DNA of 64,000 nucleotides from Gemella haemolysans (GCF_012273215.1 NZ_CP050965.1:1-64000), one strand, 5' to 3'. Positions 31,095 to 40,442 are shown, numbered from the stretch's first letter. Numbers and translations: made by a program. The notes: generated from the sequence alone by a model not told the origin.

Positions 31095-31716
31095 GGAACA
31101 TTACAATTTAAATGACACGCTATTAGCGGTTGAATTAGGTGTTAAAAGCACGGGGAATATTACTCAGTGGAGAAAGGGAGAGACAAAGCCCAACAAAGAT
31201 AGATATATTAAATTAAAAGCGTTGTATGAAAAGGTTATGAAGTTAAAAGAGGATCAAACGGAAGAAACTCAAGTTAATGTTAAAGAACGCTATGAATTGA
31301 AATACCCGGAAAATGGAACGTTGTTATTCTATAATGACATTACAACGGGTGCTATAAGAGAAATATTATATGACGCTGATGAAATGGATATAGTTAATGT
31401 TTATTCATTCGGTATGTTGTATAAGACTAGAGAAGAGGCTATACAAAAGCGATTGGAGTTTTTACTGCTTAAAAGGATAAATGATTGGGCGGAAGAACAT
31501 AATGAAGGTTGGACACCAAATTGGGAAGATGAAAACGAAAGAAGGTATTTTGTTGAATATGATAATAGGTACGAATATTTAGGTTGTTATTCTTCTATTA
31601 CAATTAATCCATTATCTAAACTACCTTATTTTAAATCAAAAGAAATAGCAGAACAATTTATTGAAGAGTTTGGAGAACAGATTAAAGAGGTACTTTTCAA
31701 CAAAGAAGGAAATTAG
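31060..31716 (+). CDS. HTH protein with C-terminal domain shared with 30328-30822, 218 aa
   Basis: Residues 1-55 form an HTH (NDTLLAVELGVKSTGNITQW, RKGETKPNKDRYIKL). Residues 130-218 match the end of the coiled-coil protein at 30328 (WAEEHNEGWTPNW, KLPYFKSKEIAEQFIEEFGE). Same effector-like domain on two different N-termini. AGGAGG site upstream. Possibly a regulator; target unknown. Confidence 0.75.
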   Translation: METVAEMIRVVKEHYNLNDTLLAVELGVKSTGNITQWRKGETKPNKDRYIKLKALYEKVMKLKEDQTEETQVNVKERYELKYPENGTLLFYNDITTGAIREILYDADEMDIVNVYSFGMLYKTREEAIQKRLEFLLLKRINDWAEEHNEGWTPNWEDENERRYFVEYDNRYEYLGCYSSITINPLSKLPYFKSKEIAEQFIEEFGEQIKEVLFNKEGN

Positions 31717-31736
31717 ATAAGTTTGAGGATGAAAAA

Positions 31737-31922
31737 ATGGCTAATATTGAGAAGGATTACGCTTTGTATTATGGAGATGAATTGATATTTGTTGGGACAA
31801 TGAAAGAGATGGCGGAATTTACCAACAAAAGAATAGAAACATTATATACTTATGGAAATAAGCGATATAAAGATAGAAATACATATTTATTGATTAAGAT
31901 TGAGGAGGATGAGGAATGTTAA
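31737..31922 (+). CDS. Small phage protein, 61 aa
   Basis: Layout YALYYGDELIFVGTMKEMAE, then a short HTH-like helix pair (FTNKRIETLYTYG), ending LLIKIEEDEE. Similar small proteins occur at this place in streptococcal phages, without known function. Overlaps the next gene. Confidence 0.65.
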   Translation: MANIEKDYALYYGDELIFVGTMKEMAEFTNKRIETLYTYGNKRYKDRNTYLLIKIEEDEEC

Positions 31923-32038
31923 GCACGATAGCAGGTTGGTTATTTTGGAGTATATGTATAATTGTATTGTTGACAGTGTTAATGATAGTACTACATATAT
32001 TAATTTCACTTGTAAAGGAGTTGTCTAATGAGAGATAA
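31916..32038 (+). CDS. Small membrane protein, 40 aa
   Basis: Ribosome site GAGGAGG seven bases before the ATG. One long hydrophobic segment (residues 6-33) and a charged end. Overlaps both neighbours by a few bases. Function unknown. Confidence 0.5.
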   Translation: MLSTIAGWLFWSICIIVLLTVLMIVLHILISLVKELSNER

Positions 32039-32480
32039 GAAAGAAAGAATAGCATATAAGAAGATTAGATATTTAGAACGTATTAGAGATTTAGAAGATA
32101 GCATTCAAGAATTACATGAGCAAATTAAAGATGAAGAAGCAAGAAAGACTAGAGTAAAAGCTATTGATTATTCGAAAGAACAAGTCAAGGGTGGTAATAA
32201 ATCAAGTTGGGAAGCTATGATAGATAGGGTAGATAGATATATTCAGAAATTGTTAAATGCTATTATTGAATTAACTGAAATGAAAGAAGAAGTGTTAGAC
32301 TTAATTATGAATGTTGAAAATACAAAATATAAACATTTGCTTATAATGAGATACATTAGATGGTATAGCTGGGATTATATCGAAAAGAAAATGGATATAA
32401 GTCAAAACACAAGATTGAAGTATCATACAGAAGCATTATCAGAGATATATATTCCTGATTTATATAAGGGGAGATATTAA
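32028..32480 (+). CDS. Late-gene transcription regulator, DUF1492/ArpU-like, 150 aa
   Basis: N-terminal coiled coil (residues 1-45) and C-terminal sigma-70 region 4-like helix-turn-helix (RWYSWDYIEKKMDISQNTRL) near residues 113-135. This is the form of the DUF1492/ArpU/RinA-like activators that close the early region and switch on terS and later genes. AAGGAG upstream. The late leader starts right after its stop. Confidence 0.82.
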   Translation: MRDKKERIAYKKIRYLERIRDLEDSIQELHEQIKDEEARKTRVKAIDYSKEQVKGGNKSSWEAMIDRVDRYIQKLLNAIIELTEMKEEVLDLIMNVENTKYKHLLIMRYIRWYSWDYIEKKMDISQNTRLKYHTEALSEIYIPDLYKGRY

Positions 32481-32535
32481 AATATATTAAAATATTCTAA
32501 TATATAGTAATATATATACATATATCTTATATTTA

Positions 32536-32636
32536 TGGTATTATATTAATGTGATCATTTGAATCAGTTCTCTTTTTTGTTAATATAACATAATCACTAA
32601 CTTACGGAAGTACCTTAACGGGTGCTTCTTTTATTT
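32536..32636 (+). promoter_or_regulatory. Late leader: extended -10 promoter and leader terminator before terS
   Basis: TGGTATTAT at 32536-32544 is an extended -10 box with no good -35, as expected for an activated promoter. A hairpin GAAGTACC-ttaacg-GGTGCTTC (32607-32628) with a following TTTTATTTTG lies between it and terS. Late genes therefore appear to start behind a terminator. Confidence 0.55.
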
Positions 32637-32658
32637 TGTCAAGAAAGGTGGTGGAAAA

Positions 32659-33108
32659 TTGGCAAAATTAAGTTTAAAACAACAAAAATTCGCTGATGAG
32701 TACATCATTAGTGGAAATGCTGAAAAATCGGCTTTGAGTGCAGGTTATTCTGAGAGTTATGCAAGGAAACAATCTCATAAATTGTTGGCAAATGTAGGCA
32801 TAAAATCTTATATTGATGAACGGATGAAAGAGATTGAATCTAAGAAGTCAGCAACACAACAAGAAGTAATTGAGTATTTAACATCGGTGATGCGGGGTGA
32901 ACATAAAGAGGAGATACTTATCGGACAGGGTCAAGGTTTTCAAGAAATAACCTATATTGATGTAAGCGCCAAAGATAGATTAAAGGCTGCTAATTTACTT
33001 AATAAAATCCATCAGGCAAGAGAGAGTAAGCAAGACGAGACCAAGAAAGAAGATAAGCTTGATATCTATATAGCAAAAGTAGATGGTGAATTAGATGAGT
33101 TTATATGA
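32659..33108 (+). CDS. terS: Terminase small subunit, 149 aa, TTG start
   Basis: Recognises phage DNA and starts packaging with TerL. The N-terminus has the Terminase_2-type HTH (LKQQKFADEYIISGNAEKSA, LSAGYSESYARKQSHKLL). C-terminal half helical. The TTG is seven bases after AAGGTGG; no ATG is available at the N-terminus. Overlaps terL by 14 bases. Confidence 0.9.
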   Translation: MAKLSLKQQKFADEYIISGNAEKSALSAGYSESYARKQSHKLLANVGIKSYIDERMKEIESKKSATQQEVIEYLTSVMRGEHKEEILIGQGQGFQEITYIDVSAKDRLKAANLLNKIHQARESKQDETKKEDKLDIYIAKVDGELDEFI

Positions 33109-34318
33109 TCTATACACGCCAAAACAAATTGAAATATTAAAAAGGGTAAAAGAAAAAGATTTCTTTATCTTGGGACTTCACGGAGCTAAAAGAACGGGTA
33201 AGACAGTAATCAACAATGATATATTCTTACGAGAGTTAAGACGTGTTAGAATGATAGCTGATAAGTTAAACATTAAAGAGCCCATGTATATTTTAGCTGG
33301 AGTATCGAGTAAAACTATTCAAAATAACGTACTACAAGAACTCTATAACCGATATGAATTAGAAATTAAGTTTGATAAACACAATTCATTTACTTTGTTT
33401 GGTGTAAAGGTCGTACAGGCTTTTACAGGGACTATTGCTGGACTTGGTGGTATTCGTGGTATGACAGCCTTTGGGGCTTATATTAATGAGGCTTCATTGG
33501 CAAATGAAACGGTATTTAAAGAGATTATCTCACGTTGTTCAGGAGATGGAGCAAGGATAGTATTTGACACCAACCCAGACAACCCCGAACACTGGTTAAA
33601 GAAAGAATATATTGACAGTGAGAGTGAAAATATAATATCGTATCATTTTAGATTAGATGATAATACATTTTTATCAGAACGATATATTAAAAACATCAAA
33701 GAATCAACCCCTTCTGGTATGTTTTATGATAGAGATATAGAAGGGTTATGGGTAACTGGTGAAGGTATTGTATATAGTGACTTTGATAGAAATAAACATT
33801 ACTTTGACGATTATTCAAATATAACGTTTAAAAAGAAATTCGCTGGAGTTGACTGGGGGTATAGTCACTACGGATCAATAGTTGTAATGGGTGAAAGTGT
33901 TGACGGTAAATTTTATTTGCTAGAAGAACACGCTTATCAATTTAAAGAAATAGATGATTGGGTTGAAATTGCTAAGGAAATAAAAGAAAGGCACGGAAAC
34001 ATTACTTTTTATTGTGATAGTGCCAGACCTGAACACGTAGATAGGTTTTATCGTGAAAGACTTAATTCAGTCAATGCGAATAAAGAAAGATTAGCAGGAA
34101 TAGAACAAGTAGCAAGGTTATTCAAGAAGGATAGCCTTTTTATTAATTCTAATGTAAAGAGATTTAAAGAAGAGATTTATAACTATATATGGGATGAAAA
34201 GACAGGGGACACAATTAAGCAATTTGATGATGTGTTAGACTCGTTAAGATATGCTATATATAGCTATATGAACAGACAAACGGCTAAAGTATTAAATAAA
34301 GCCCGTTTAGGACTTTAG
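33095..34318 (+). CDS. terL: Terminase large subunit, PBSX/Terminase_3 type, 407 aa
   Basis: ATP-driven packaging motor and nuclease. Walker A-like GAKRTGKTV near residue 30. Nuclease domain in the C-terminal half with FAGVDWGYSHYG and FYCDSARPEHVD providing metal-binding acidic residues. Size is normal for the PBSX class. With the SPP1-type portal it suggests headful (pac) packaging, which is inference. Confidence 0.93.
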   Translation: MSLYDLYTPKQIEILKRVKEKDFFILGLHGAKRTGKTVINNDIFLRELRRVRMIADKLNIKEPMYILAGVSSKTIQNNVLQELYNRYELEIKFDKHNSFTLFGVKVVQAFTGTIAGLGGIRGMTAFGAYINEASLANETVFKEIISRCSGDGARIVFDTNPDNPEHWLKKEYIDSESENIISYHFRLDDNTFLSERYIKNIKESTPSGMFYDRDIEGLWVTGEGIVYSDFDRNKHYFDDYSNITFKKKFAGVDWGYSHYGSIVVMGESVDGKFYLLEEHAYQFKEIDDWVEIAKEIKERHGNITFYCDSARPEHVDRFYRERLNSVNANKERLAGIEQVARLFKKDSLFINSNVKRFKEEIYNYIWDEKTGDTIKQFDDVLDSLRYAIYSYMNRQTAKVLNKARLGL

Positions 34319-34330
34319 AAAGGAGTATAA

Positions 34331-35728
34331 ATGCAATTATTAACTTATCCTAGAGTTGAGTTTGATGAAAAGAACATCAAGAAAGAGTTAGTACTTAAAC
34401 TAATAAGAGAACATGAGAAACAGATACCACGATTTAAGAAACTTAAGAAATATTATTTAGGTGAGCATGATATTTTAAATAAACAACGTTCAAAAAATAA
34501 ACCTAATTATAAACCTGTGTGTAATCATGCTAAAGATATAGCTGATACTTCAACAGGTTATTTCATGGGAAATACAATTTCTTATAGCAATTCTGAAGAT
34601 ACTGATATCGATGAATTATTAATTGCTTTTGATAATGCTGAGGTAGATGAATCTGATCACGATAATGCGTTAGATATGGCTATTTATGGTGTTGCTTATG
34701 AATATGTTTACGCTAGAGAAAATGAAAATATTTTAGATATAAAAAGCCTTGAAGTAGAGAATACATTTATAGTATATGATGATAGCATTGAACAACAACC
34801 GTTATTTGGGATTTATTATTTCAAACGAAAAGAAAATAAAGCAGACACTGAAACATATCAAGCTGTTATTATGACTAAACAATTTGTTTACTCTATAGTT
34901 TTAGAAGGTAAAGAAAAAGGGGTTATCTCTGATAAACCTATACCGCATAATATGGGTGATATTCCTATTATCGAATATAAAAATAATAAATATTCAATAG
35001 GTGACTTTGAACAACAGATAGGGTTGATTGATAGTTATAATTCATTAACAGCTAATAGAATTAATGATAAAGAACAATTTATTGATAGTATATTAGTTCT
35101 ATATGGTGCAAGGCTTGGAGATGATGAAGAAGAGTCTATAAAGGCTATGGAGTCTTTAGCAGAAAATAAACTACTAGAATTACACCCTGAAGCACGAGCA
35201 GAATATTTAAGTAAAACACTGAATGAGAATGAAGTAGAAACGCTAAGAAACGCTGTTAAGCAAGATATATATACTTTTAGCCATATCCCTAACTTAACTG
35301 ATGAGAATTTCGCTGGGAATAGTTCAGGCGTTGCAATGGAGTTTAAGCTTTTAGGTTTAGAAATGATAACTAAGATTAAACAAAGATATTATGTTAAAGG
35401 CTTGAAGAAACGAATTAAACTATTTGCTAATTATTTAGGGTTAACACAAATAGCTATTGACGCTAACAGCATAGTACCTCATTTTAGCCGTAGTTTACCT
35501 AAGAACTTGTTAGAAATATCTCAAATAGTTAGTAATTTAGATGGTAAAGTAAGTCAAGAAACTTTATTAAGTCAAATACCTTTCGTTGAAGATCCTATGA
35601 GTGAAATAGAGAAAGTAAACGAAGAGAAACAAGAGAATATAGCACAGAATCAATTATTATTAACAGGTGGAGAACATGTATACAATACGCCAGTAGGTGA
35701 TGAAGTAGATGAACAAGAAGAACAATAA
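34331..35728 (+). CDS. Portal protein, SPP1 gp6 type, 465 aa
   Basis: Forms the dodecameric ring through which DNA enters the head. Characteristic pieces are VCNHAKDIADTSTGYFMGN, HNMGDIPIIEYKNN and the GNSSGVAMEFKLLG region. Length fits the SPP1 portal family. AAGGAG site. The C-terminus overlaps the next gene. Confidence 0.92.
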   Translation: MQLLTYPRVEFDEKNIKKELVLKLIREHEKQIPRFKKLKKYYLGEHDILNKQRSKNKPNYKPVCNHAKDIADTSTGYFMGNTISYSNSEDTDIDELLIAFDNAEVDESDHDNALDMAIYGVAYEYVYARENENILDIKSLEVENTFIVYDDSIEQQPLFGIYYFKRKENKADTETYQAVIMTKQFVYSIVLEGKEKGVISDKPIPHNMGDIPIIEYKNNKYSIGDFEQQIGLIDSYNSLTANRINDKEQFIDSILVLYGARLGDDEEESIKAMESLAENKLLELHPEARAEYLSKTLNENEVETLRNAVKQDIYTFSHIPNLTDENFAGNSSGVAMEFKLLGLEMITKIKQRYYVKGLKKRIKLFANYLGLTQIAIDANSIVPHFSRSLPKNLLEISQIVSNLDGKVSQETLLSQIPFVEDPMSEIEKVNEEKQENIAQNQLLLTGGEHVYNTPVGDEVDEQEEQ

Positions 35729-36746
35729 GTATTGGGAACATAGAAAAGCTGAAATGATGCACTCTCAGATTGCAAGGGCTGATGTTACTTTTGATGAGAT
35801 ATCAAAGGTATATAATCACTCTAGAAAGCATATTGAAAAGAGTATTAAGGGTATATTTAATAAATTTCAGGCTGAATACGGGCTTTCTAAAAAGGAAGCT
35901 GAACAAGTTATTAAAATAATGAGGACGAAGAATAAAAAGCTAATTCCAGCTTTATCCTTATTACCAAGCACCCCTAAAATTAAACAAACTATTGAAATGT
36001 TGAGTAGTGCGGCTTATGTTTCCCGTATTAATAGACTTCAAAAGCTATTAGATGAAATTGATAATGTACAGGGATATATTGCTAGAAATGAGTTAAGAAA
36101 GACAACAGACTTGTATAAGGAAGTTGCAAAGAACGGCTATTATGGTAGTATACATCAAATTCAAACACAAACTGGTATAGGGTTTAGTTTTAATGAATTA
36201 GATGAAGATTTAGTTGAAAAACTATTAGCTGTACCGTGGGAGAATAAAAACTATAGAGATAGAGTGTGGGATAATGCAACAGAGTTATCAAATACTTTAA
36301 AAAATGAAGTAACACAAGCTGTACTTACTGGAAAAAGTGAGAAACTAGTAATTGATGAGATATCTAATAGGTTTAATGTTGGAGAATTTAAGGCTAAGCG
36401 ATTAGTAAGGACTGAAACAGCTTATATTAATAATGAAATGGAAGCTTTAAGTTATATTGAAGCTGATATAGATAAATATAGATTTGTGGCTGTATTGGAC
36501 ATTAGAACATCTCATATTTGTCGGGAACACGACCATAAAGTATATGAGGTGTCTAAAAGACAAGTCGGAGTTAACTTCCCACCATTACACCCCTTCTGTA
36601 GGTCAACAACAATACCAGTACTTGATACTGAAACCTTATCAGAACTATCTAGAAGGGCTAGAGACCCTAAAACAGGAAAGAATATAATTATACCGGGGAA
36701 TATGAGTTATAACGAATGGTATAAAAAATATGTTGATAAAGAATAA
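35709..36746 (+). CDS. Head morphogenesis protein, Mu gpF/SPP1 gp7 type, 345 aa
   Basis: Minor capsid protein packaged in small numbers. The C-terminal third carries the Mu F-like domain: RLVRTETAYINNEMEA, SHICREHDHKVYEV and FPPLHPFCRSTTIPV, with Cys/His likely binding zinc. N-terminal part is helical. Starts within the portal gene end, so translation is coupled. Confidence 0.88.
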   Translation: MNKKNNKYWEHRKAEMMHSQIARADVTFDEISKVYNHSRKHIEKSIKGIFNKFQAEYGLSKKEAEQVIKIMRTKNKKLIPALSLLPSTPKIKQTIEMLSSAAYVSRINRLQKLLDEIDNVQGYIARNELRKTTDLYKEVAKNGYYGSIHQIQTQTGIGFSFNELDEDLVEKLLAVPWENKNYRDRVWDNATELSNTLKNEVTQAVLTGKSEKLVIDEISNRFNVGEFKAKRLVRTETAYINNEMEALSYIEADIDKYRFVAVLDIRTSHICREHDHKVYEVSKRQVGVNFPPLHPFCRSTTIPVLDTETLSELSRRARDPKTGKNIIIPGNMSYNEWYKKYVDKE

Positions 36747-36750
36747 TAAC

Positions 36751-36767
36751 GTTTAATTTTATTAAAC
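36751..36767. other. Hairpin between head morphogenesis and scaffold genes
   Basis: Perfect GTTTAAT-ttt-ATTAAAC in a 129-base gap. No T run follows. The rest of the gap shows a short GTCG/CGAC hairpin near 36841 and the AGGAGG site of the scaffold gene; no clear promoter. Confidence 0.4.
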
Positions 36768-36875
36768 CGTCCTAGATATGACGTTAAACTGTCTTTTTAT
36801 TATACCCAAGCATTTAAGGTGTAAAACTGTATGGAATAATAGTCGGGGACGACTTTAAAAATAGGAGGTTCAAAC

Positions 36876-37448
36876 ATGGATCAAGAATTAAATAACGTCG
36901 AGACGGTTGAAGAAAAGGTAACAGCTGAACCAACTAAAACACAACCCAACGACAAGAAATATAGTGACGCTGAAGTCGACGAGATTGTAAATAAGAAGTA
37001 TGCTAAATGGAAAAAAGAGCAAGAGGCCGAACAAAGTGAAGCTAAGAAACTTAAATCTATGAATGCAGACGAAAAAACAAAATATAATCAAGATAAACGA
37101 CAAGCTGAACTTGATAAGCGTGAGCAAGAAATAGCAAGACGTGAATTAATGGCGGAAGCTAAGTCAATTTTAAACGAACGTGGTTTACCTGTTGATTTAG
37201 CTGGGGTTATTGATTTAACGGACGCTGACACGGTTAAAGCTTCAATTGAGGCGATTGGTAAGCAGTGGGAACAAGCAGTTCAAAAGGGTATCGCTGAGAA
37301 ATTAAAAGGTACTCAACCACTAACAAAAGCACCTCAAAATTCAAATGGTATTACGAAAGAAGCATTAACAAAAATGAAATACCAGGAAAGACTAGATTTT
37401 AAAACAAAAAATCCAGATGAATATAATAGGATAATGAAAGGACAATAA
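36876..37448 (+). CDS. Scaffolding protein, DUF4355 type, 190 aa
   Basis: Highly charged, helical protein (KWKKEQEAEQSEAKKLKSMN, RQAELDKREQEIARREL) followed by a small C-terminal domain (ILNERGLPVDLAGVIDLTDA). This is the DUF4355 pattern just before a major capsid gene. It guides procapsid assembly and leaves the mature head. AGGAGG upstream. Confidence 0.88.
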   Translation: MDQELNNVETVEEKVTAEPTKTQPNDKKYSDAEVDEIVNKKYAKWKKEQEAEQSEAKKLKSMNADEKTKYNQDKRQAELDKREQEIARRELMAEAKSILNERGLPVDLAGVIDLTDADTVKASIEAIGKQWEQAVQKGIAEKLKGTQPLTKAPQNSNGITKEALTKMKYQERLDFKTKNPDEYNRIMKGQ

Positions 37449-37453
37449 TTAAT

Positions 37454-38293
37454 ATGGCAAATGTAACAATGATGGCGGATTTATTTGATCCGCAAGTAGT
37501 AGCAGATATGTTAAATGAAACAGTAGGTAAATCAATCGTATTTTCTCCATTAGCTGAGGTAGATACAACTTTAGCGGGGCAACCCGGAACAAAATTAACA
37601 GTACCACAATGGAATTACATTGGGGATGCTGAAGACGTAGCAGAAGGAACAGCAATTCCACTTGCTAAATTAGGTAAAAAATCAACTGAAATGACAATTA
37701 AAAAAGCTGGTAAAGGGGTAGAACTTACTGATGAGTCAGTATTAGGAGGTTTAGGAGACCCGATTAATACAGCTGTAAGACAAATCGCTAAGTCTATTGA
37801 CCAAAAAGTTGATAATGATGTATTAGCGGCGGCTAAAACAGCAACTCAAACATACACAACTAAGAGTGGTTTTAAAGTAGAAGACTTATCTAATGCTCAA
37901 GATATCTTCGAAAGTGAAAATGACGATGTTTACGTTTTAATTTGTCACCCTAAAGCAGCTTCTAAACTAAGATTAAACGCTGCTAAAGAATGGTTAACAG
38001 GTACTCAAGTTGGTGCTGACAGAGTGGTAAGCGGAACATACGGAGAAGTGTTAAGTACACAAGTTGTACGTTCTAGAAAATGCCAAGAGAACGAAGCATT
38101 TTTAATTCAAACTAGTTTAAATGAGGATGTTGACACTAAAGCGTTCAAAGTATTATTAAAACGTGAAGTGTTAACAGAATTCGATAGAAATATCGTTAAT
38201 AAAACTACTGTAATTACAGCTGACCGCCATTATGGTGTTTACTTACAAAATGCTAAAAAAGTTGTTAAAATTACAGTAACGGCTGAAGCATAG
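37454..38293 (+). CDS. Major capsid protein, N4-gp56/HK97-fold type, 279 aa
   Basis: Builds the icosahedral shell. Position after the scaffold and sequence pieces MANVTMMADLFDPQVVADML, VEDLSNAQDIFESENDDVY and DRHYGVYLQNAKKV match the N4-gp56-like capsid family in Bacillota phages. Likely the most abundant virion protein. Confidence 0.9.
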   Translation: MANVTMMADLFDPQVVADMLNETVGKSIVFSPLAEVDTTLAGQPGTKLTVPQWNYIGDAEDVAEGTAIPLAKLGKKSTEMTIKKAGKGVELTDESVLGGLGDPINTAVRQIAKSIDQKVDNDVLAAAKTATQTYTTKSGFKVEDLSNAQDIFESENDDVYVLICHPKAASKLRLNAAKEWLTGTQVGADRVVSGTYGEVLSTQVVRSRKCQENEAFLIQTSLNEDVDTKAFKVLLKREVLTEFDRNIVNKTTVITADRHYGVYLQNAKKVVKITVTAEA

Positions 38294-38306
38294 GACGGGT
38301 TTTTAT

Positions 38307-38501
38307 ATGAAGTTTTTAGTTAAAAATCCAATTTTCGATACGAAAACAGAAAAGACTTATCTTACTGGAGAAGTTTTTGATGTTACAGCTAAAAGATTAG
38401 AAGAAATTAAAGAAACGTTAGAACAACAAGGCGGTTTTGATTTATATCTTGAAGAATTAACAAATGAAACTACTAGTGAAGCAGAAGTAACAGAAGAATA
38501 G
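38307..38501 (+). CDS. Small head-region protein, 64 aa
   Basis: Short protein with a beta N-terminus (MKFLVKNPIFDTKTEKTYLT, then GEVFDVTAKRLEEI) and a Glu/Thr-rich tail. It lies between capsid and connector genes. Possibly a minor head protein. Not firmly recognised. Confidence 0.65.
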   Translation: MKFLVKNPIFDTKTEKTYLTGEVFDVTAKRLEEIKETLEQQGGFDLYLEELTNETTSEAEVTEE

Positions 38502-38511
38502 GAGGTTTCCT

Positions 38512-38841
38512 ATGCTTAATGAATTAGAACTATTAACTGGAGAAAGTGACGTAAAAGTCCTTTCTCTTCTTTTGCTAAGGGCTAATAATATAGTATTAGC
38601 AGAAACTAACAGGAGAGTTTTAACTCCTGAATTAGAACGTATAGCGTTAGAAATAGCGGTAGAAATGTTCAATAAACAAGGTTGTGAGGGCGAAGCGTCA
38701 AGAACTGAAGGCGGGATAGCTATTGTTTATCGTGATGGCTTACCCTCTCATATCAAAAATACTTTATCTTCTTACAGGTTAGCGAGGTGTTCGGGTCGTG
38801 CGTTTGAAAAAGAACAGACTGAAACCTTACAAGATATTTAA
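38512..38841 (+). CDS. Head-tail connector protein, 109 aa
   Basis: Small helical protein after the capsid (LLTGESDVKVLSLLLLRANN), typical of gp6/gp15-like adaptor proteins that bind beneath the portal. AGGAGG site. Its end overlaps the next gene by 44 bases. Confidence 0.8.
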   Translation: MLNELELLTGESDVKVLSLLLLRANNIVLAETNRRVLTPELERIALEIAVEMFNKQGCEGEASRTEGGIAIVYRDGLPSHIKNTLSSYRLARCSGRAFEKEQTETLQDI

Positions 38842-39115
38842 ATACGTAGTTAAGACTAATGATGAAGGGGTACGTTTTAAAGGATACAAAGAGAATGCAT
38901 ATATTATTAATGCTGAAATATATCCAGCTTCAGGACGTATTCAAGCCCAAGTATATGGTGAAAAATTAAATTATATGTTGAATATGCTAATAGAACGTAC
39001 TACTGAAATAAATGAGCGTGATGGAATTTGTATCAACAGTGAAACACCTAACTATGAAGTAGTATCCATTAAAAAATATACATTTCATAAATTAGTGGAG
39101 TTAAAAAAACTTTGA
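38798..39115 (+). CDS. Head closure/stopper-like protein, 105 aa, GTG start
   Basis: GTG start eight bases after GAGGTG. Beta-rich sequence (NAYIINAEIYPASGRIQAQV, TPNYEVVSIKKYTFHK) as in SPP1 gp16/HK97 gp9-type stoppers, which seal the filled head and join the tail. Position supports this. Confidence 0.78.
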   Translation: MRLKKNRLKPYKIFKYVVKTNDEGVRFKGYKENAYIINAEIYPASGRIQAQVYGEKLNYMLNMLIERTTEINERDGICINSETPNYEVVSIKKYTFHKLVELKKL

Positions 39116-39630
39116 CTGAAATACAGAATGTAAGCAGATTGATTAATAAGATACATAGAATAGGTGGAACAGCAGGAGAACAAATTATAAAAGCTGGAGT
39201 CAGTAGGGGAACTAAAATAGTTCAATCTGAAGCTAAATTATTAGTACCAACTAATTCTGGACGAACTAGAAACAGTATAAGAACAAAGGTTGATGGTTTG
39301 AAAGGTTCTGTATACACTAACGAACCATCAGCTGTATTTGTTGAGTTCGGTACAGGTAGTGTAGGAGCTAGTAATCATGGTGGTATAAGTCCAAATGTTA
39401 GACCATCTTACAGAAATACTCCTTGGTGGTTTCATGAGAGTATGGTTGAGGGCGGTTACTTATCAGCGTATAATTTTTTCACGATAGATACGCCTGTTGG
39501 TAAGTTTTATAAGACTGAGGGACAAGCGGCACAACCTTTTATGTACCCAGCCTTAAAGAATAATAGGGCTAAAGTTTTAGCTGAAATGGAAAAGTATTTA
39601 AGTAGGAAATTGAAGGAGATAACAAAATGA
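39112..39630 (+). CDS. HK97 gp10-like tail-joining protein, 172 aa, TTG start
   Basis: Contains PTNSGRTRNSIRTKVDGLKG, FVEFGTGSVG and the C-terminal AQPFMYPALKNNRAKVL, all typical of HK97 gp10-like proteins. TTG start after GGAG with 11-base spacing. An insert of about 35 residues after the FGTG motif is present. Confidence 0.88.
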   Translation: MTEIQNVSRLINKIHRIGGTAGEQIIKAGVSRGTKIVQSEAKLLVPTNSGRTRNSIRTKVDGLKGSVYTNEPSAVFVEFGTGSVGASNHGGISPNVRPSYRNTPWWFHESMVEGGYLSAYNFFTIDTPVGKFYKTEGQAAQPFMYPALKNNRAKVLAEMEKYLSRKLKEITK

Positions 39631-39998
39631 TTAATGTTAAACCGTTAATATATAAAGAGTTATCTAAAATAGCGACAAATGTAACAGATACATACCCTGC
39701 TGATTGGGAGACATTCCCTGTTGTAATTTATTTAGAAGAGGAGAATAAACCTCATGAATGGCTAGATAATGGAGTAGAAGAGACTACTTATTTACGTTAC
39801 AAAGTCGATATTTTTGATAAGGAAAGTACTTCTAACATAGCCGTAGAAGTAGATAAAGTATTTAGTTCGTTAGGGTTGAAAAGAACAATGGCACAAGATA
39901 TGCCAGACCCAAGTAATTTAAGACACAAAGTAATGAGATTTGAAGGGATATATGATCCTGACACAAATATAGTATATCAATATAGAATGGAGGGCTAA
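39627..39998 (+). CDS. Tail terminator/completion-like protein, 123 aa
   Basis: Alpha/beta protein (TYPADWETFPVVIYLEEENK, YLRYKVDIFDKESTS) in the usual place of tail terminator proteins (DUF3168/gp17-like), which cap the tail tube. ATGA overlap with the previous gene. Confidence 0.78.
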   Translation: MINVKPLIYKELSKIATNVTDTYPADWETFPVVIYLEEENKPHEWLDNGVEETTYLRYKVDIFDKESTSNIAVEVDKVFSSLGLKRTMAQDMPDPSNLRHKVMRFEGIYDPDTNIVYQYRMEG

Positions 39999-39999
39999 T

Positions 40000-40416
40000 A
40001 TGTTAGCAAATGGAATTAAATTAGAATACAGTGAATCAACAAGCGGTTATACTCTATTAACAGGGCTTAAAGAAGTACCTGAACTTGGGGTTGAACCTGA
40101 GAAAGTAGAGAATACAACACTAGCTGATACTGTAAAACAATATGAGTTAGGAATTGGAGACGCTGGGGAACTAGAATACAAATTCAAGTATGAAAATAAA
40201 ACAGCAACATCACCATTTAGAGTATTACGCAAAGCTATGGACGCTAAAAAAGTTCTTAACTTTAAACAAACATACCCAGATGGAACAACAGTAACATTTA
40301 GTGGTCAAGTTTCAGTAAAACTTGGCGGTGGTGGTGTAAATGGTGTTATTGAATTTACACTAAAAGTTGCTTTACAGTCAGATTTAGTATTCGCAGACGC
40401 TTCAGTAGCAATGTAA
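40000..40416 (+). CDS. Major tail tube protein, 138 aa
   Basis: Beta-rich, with ANGIKLEYSESTSGYTLLTG at the start, TLADTVKQYELGIGDAGELE in the middle and a terminal beta strand set. This matches short tail tube proteins of streptococcal siphophages. It should polymerise around the tape measure protein. Confidence 0.85.
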   Translation: MLANGIKLEYSESTSGYTLLTGLKEVPELGVEPEKVENTTLADTVKQYELGIGDAGELEYKFKYENKTATSPFRVLRKAMDAKKVLNFKQTYPDGTTVTFSGQVSVKLGGGGVNGVIEFTLKVALQSDLVFADASVAM

Positions 40417-40442
40417 TAAGATAAGAAAGGAAATTAGCATAG

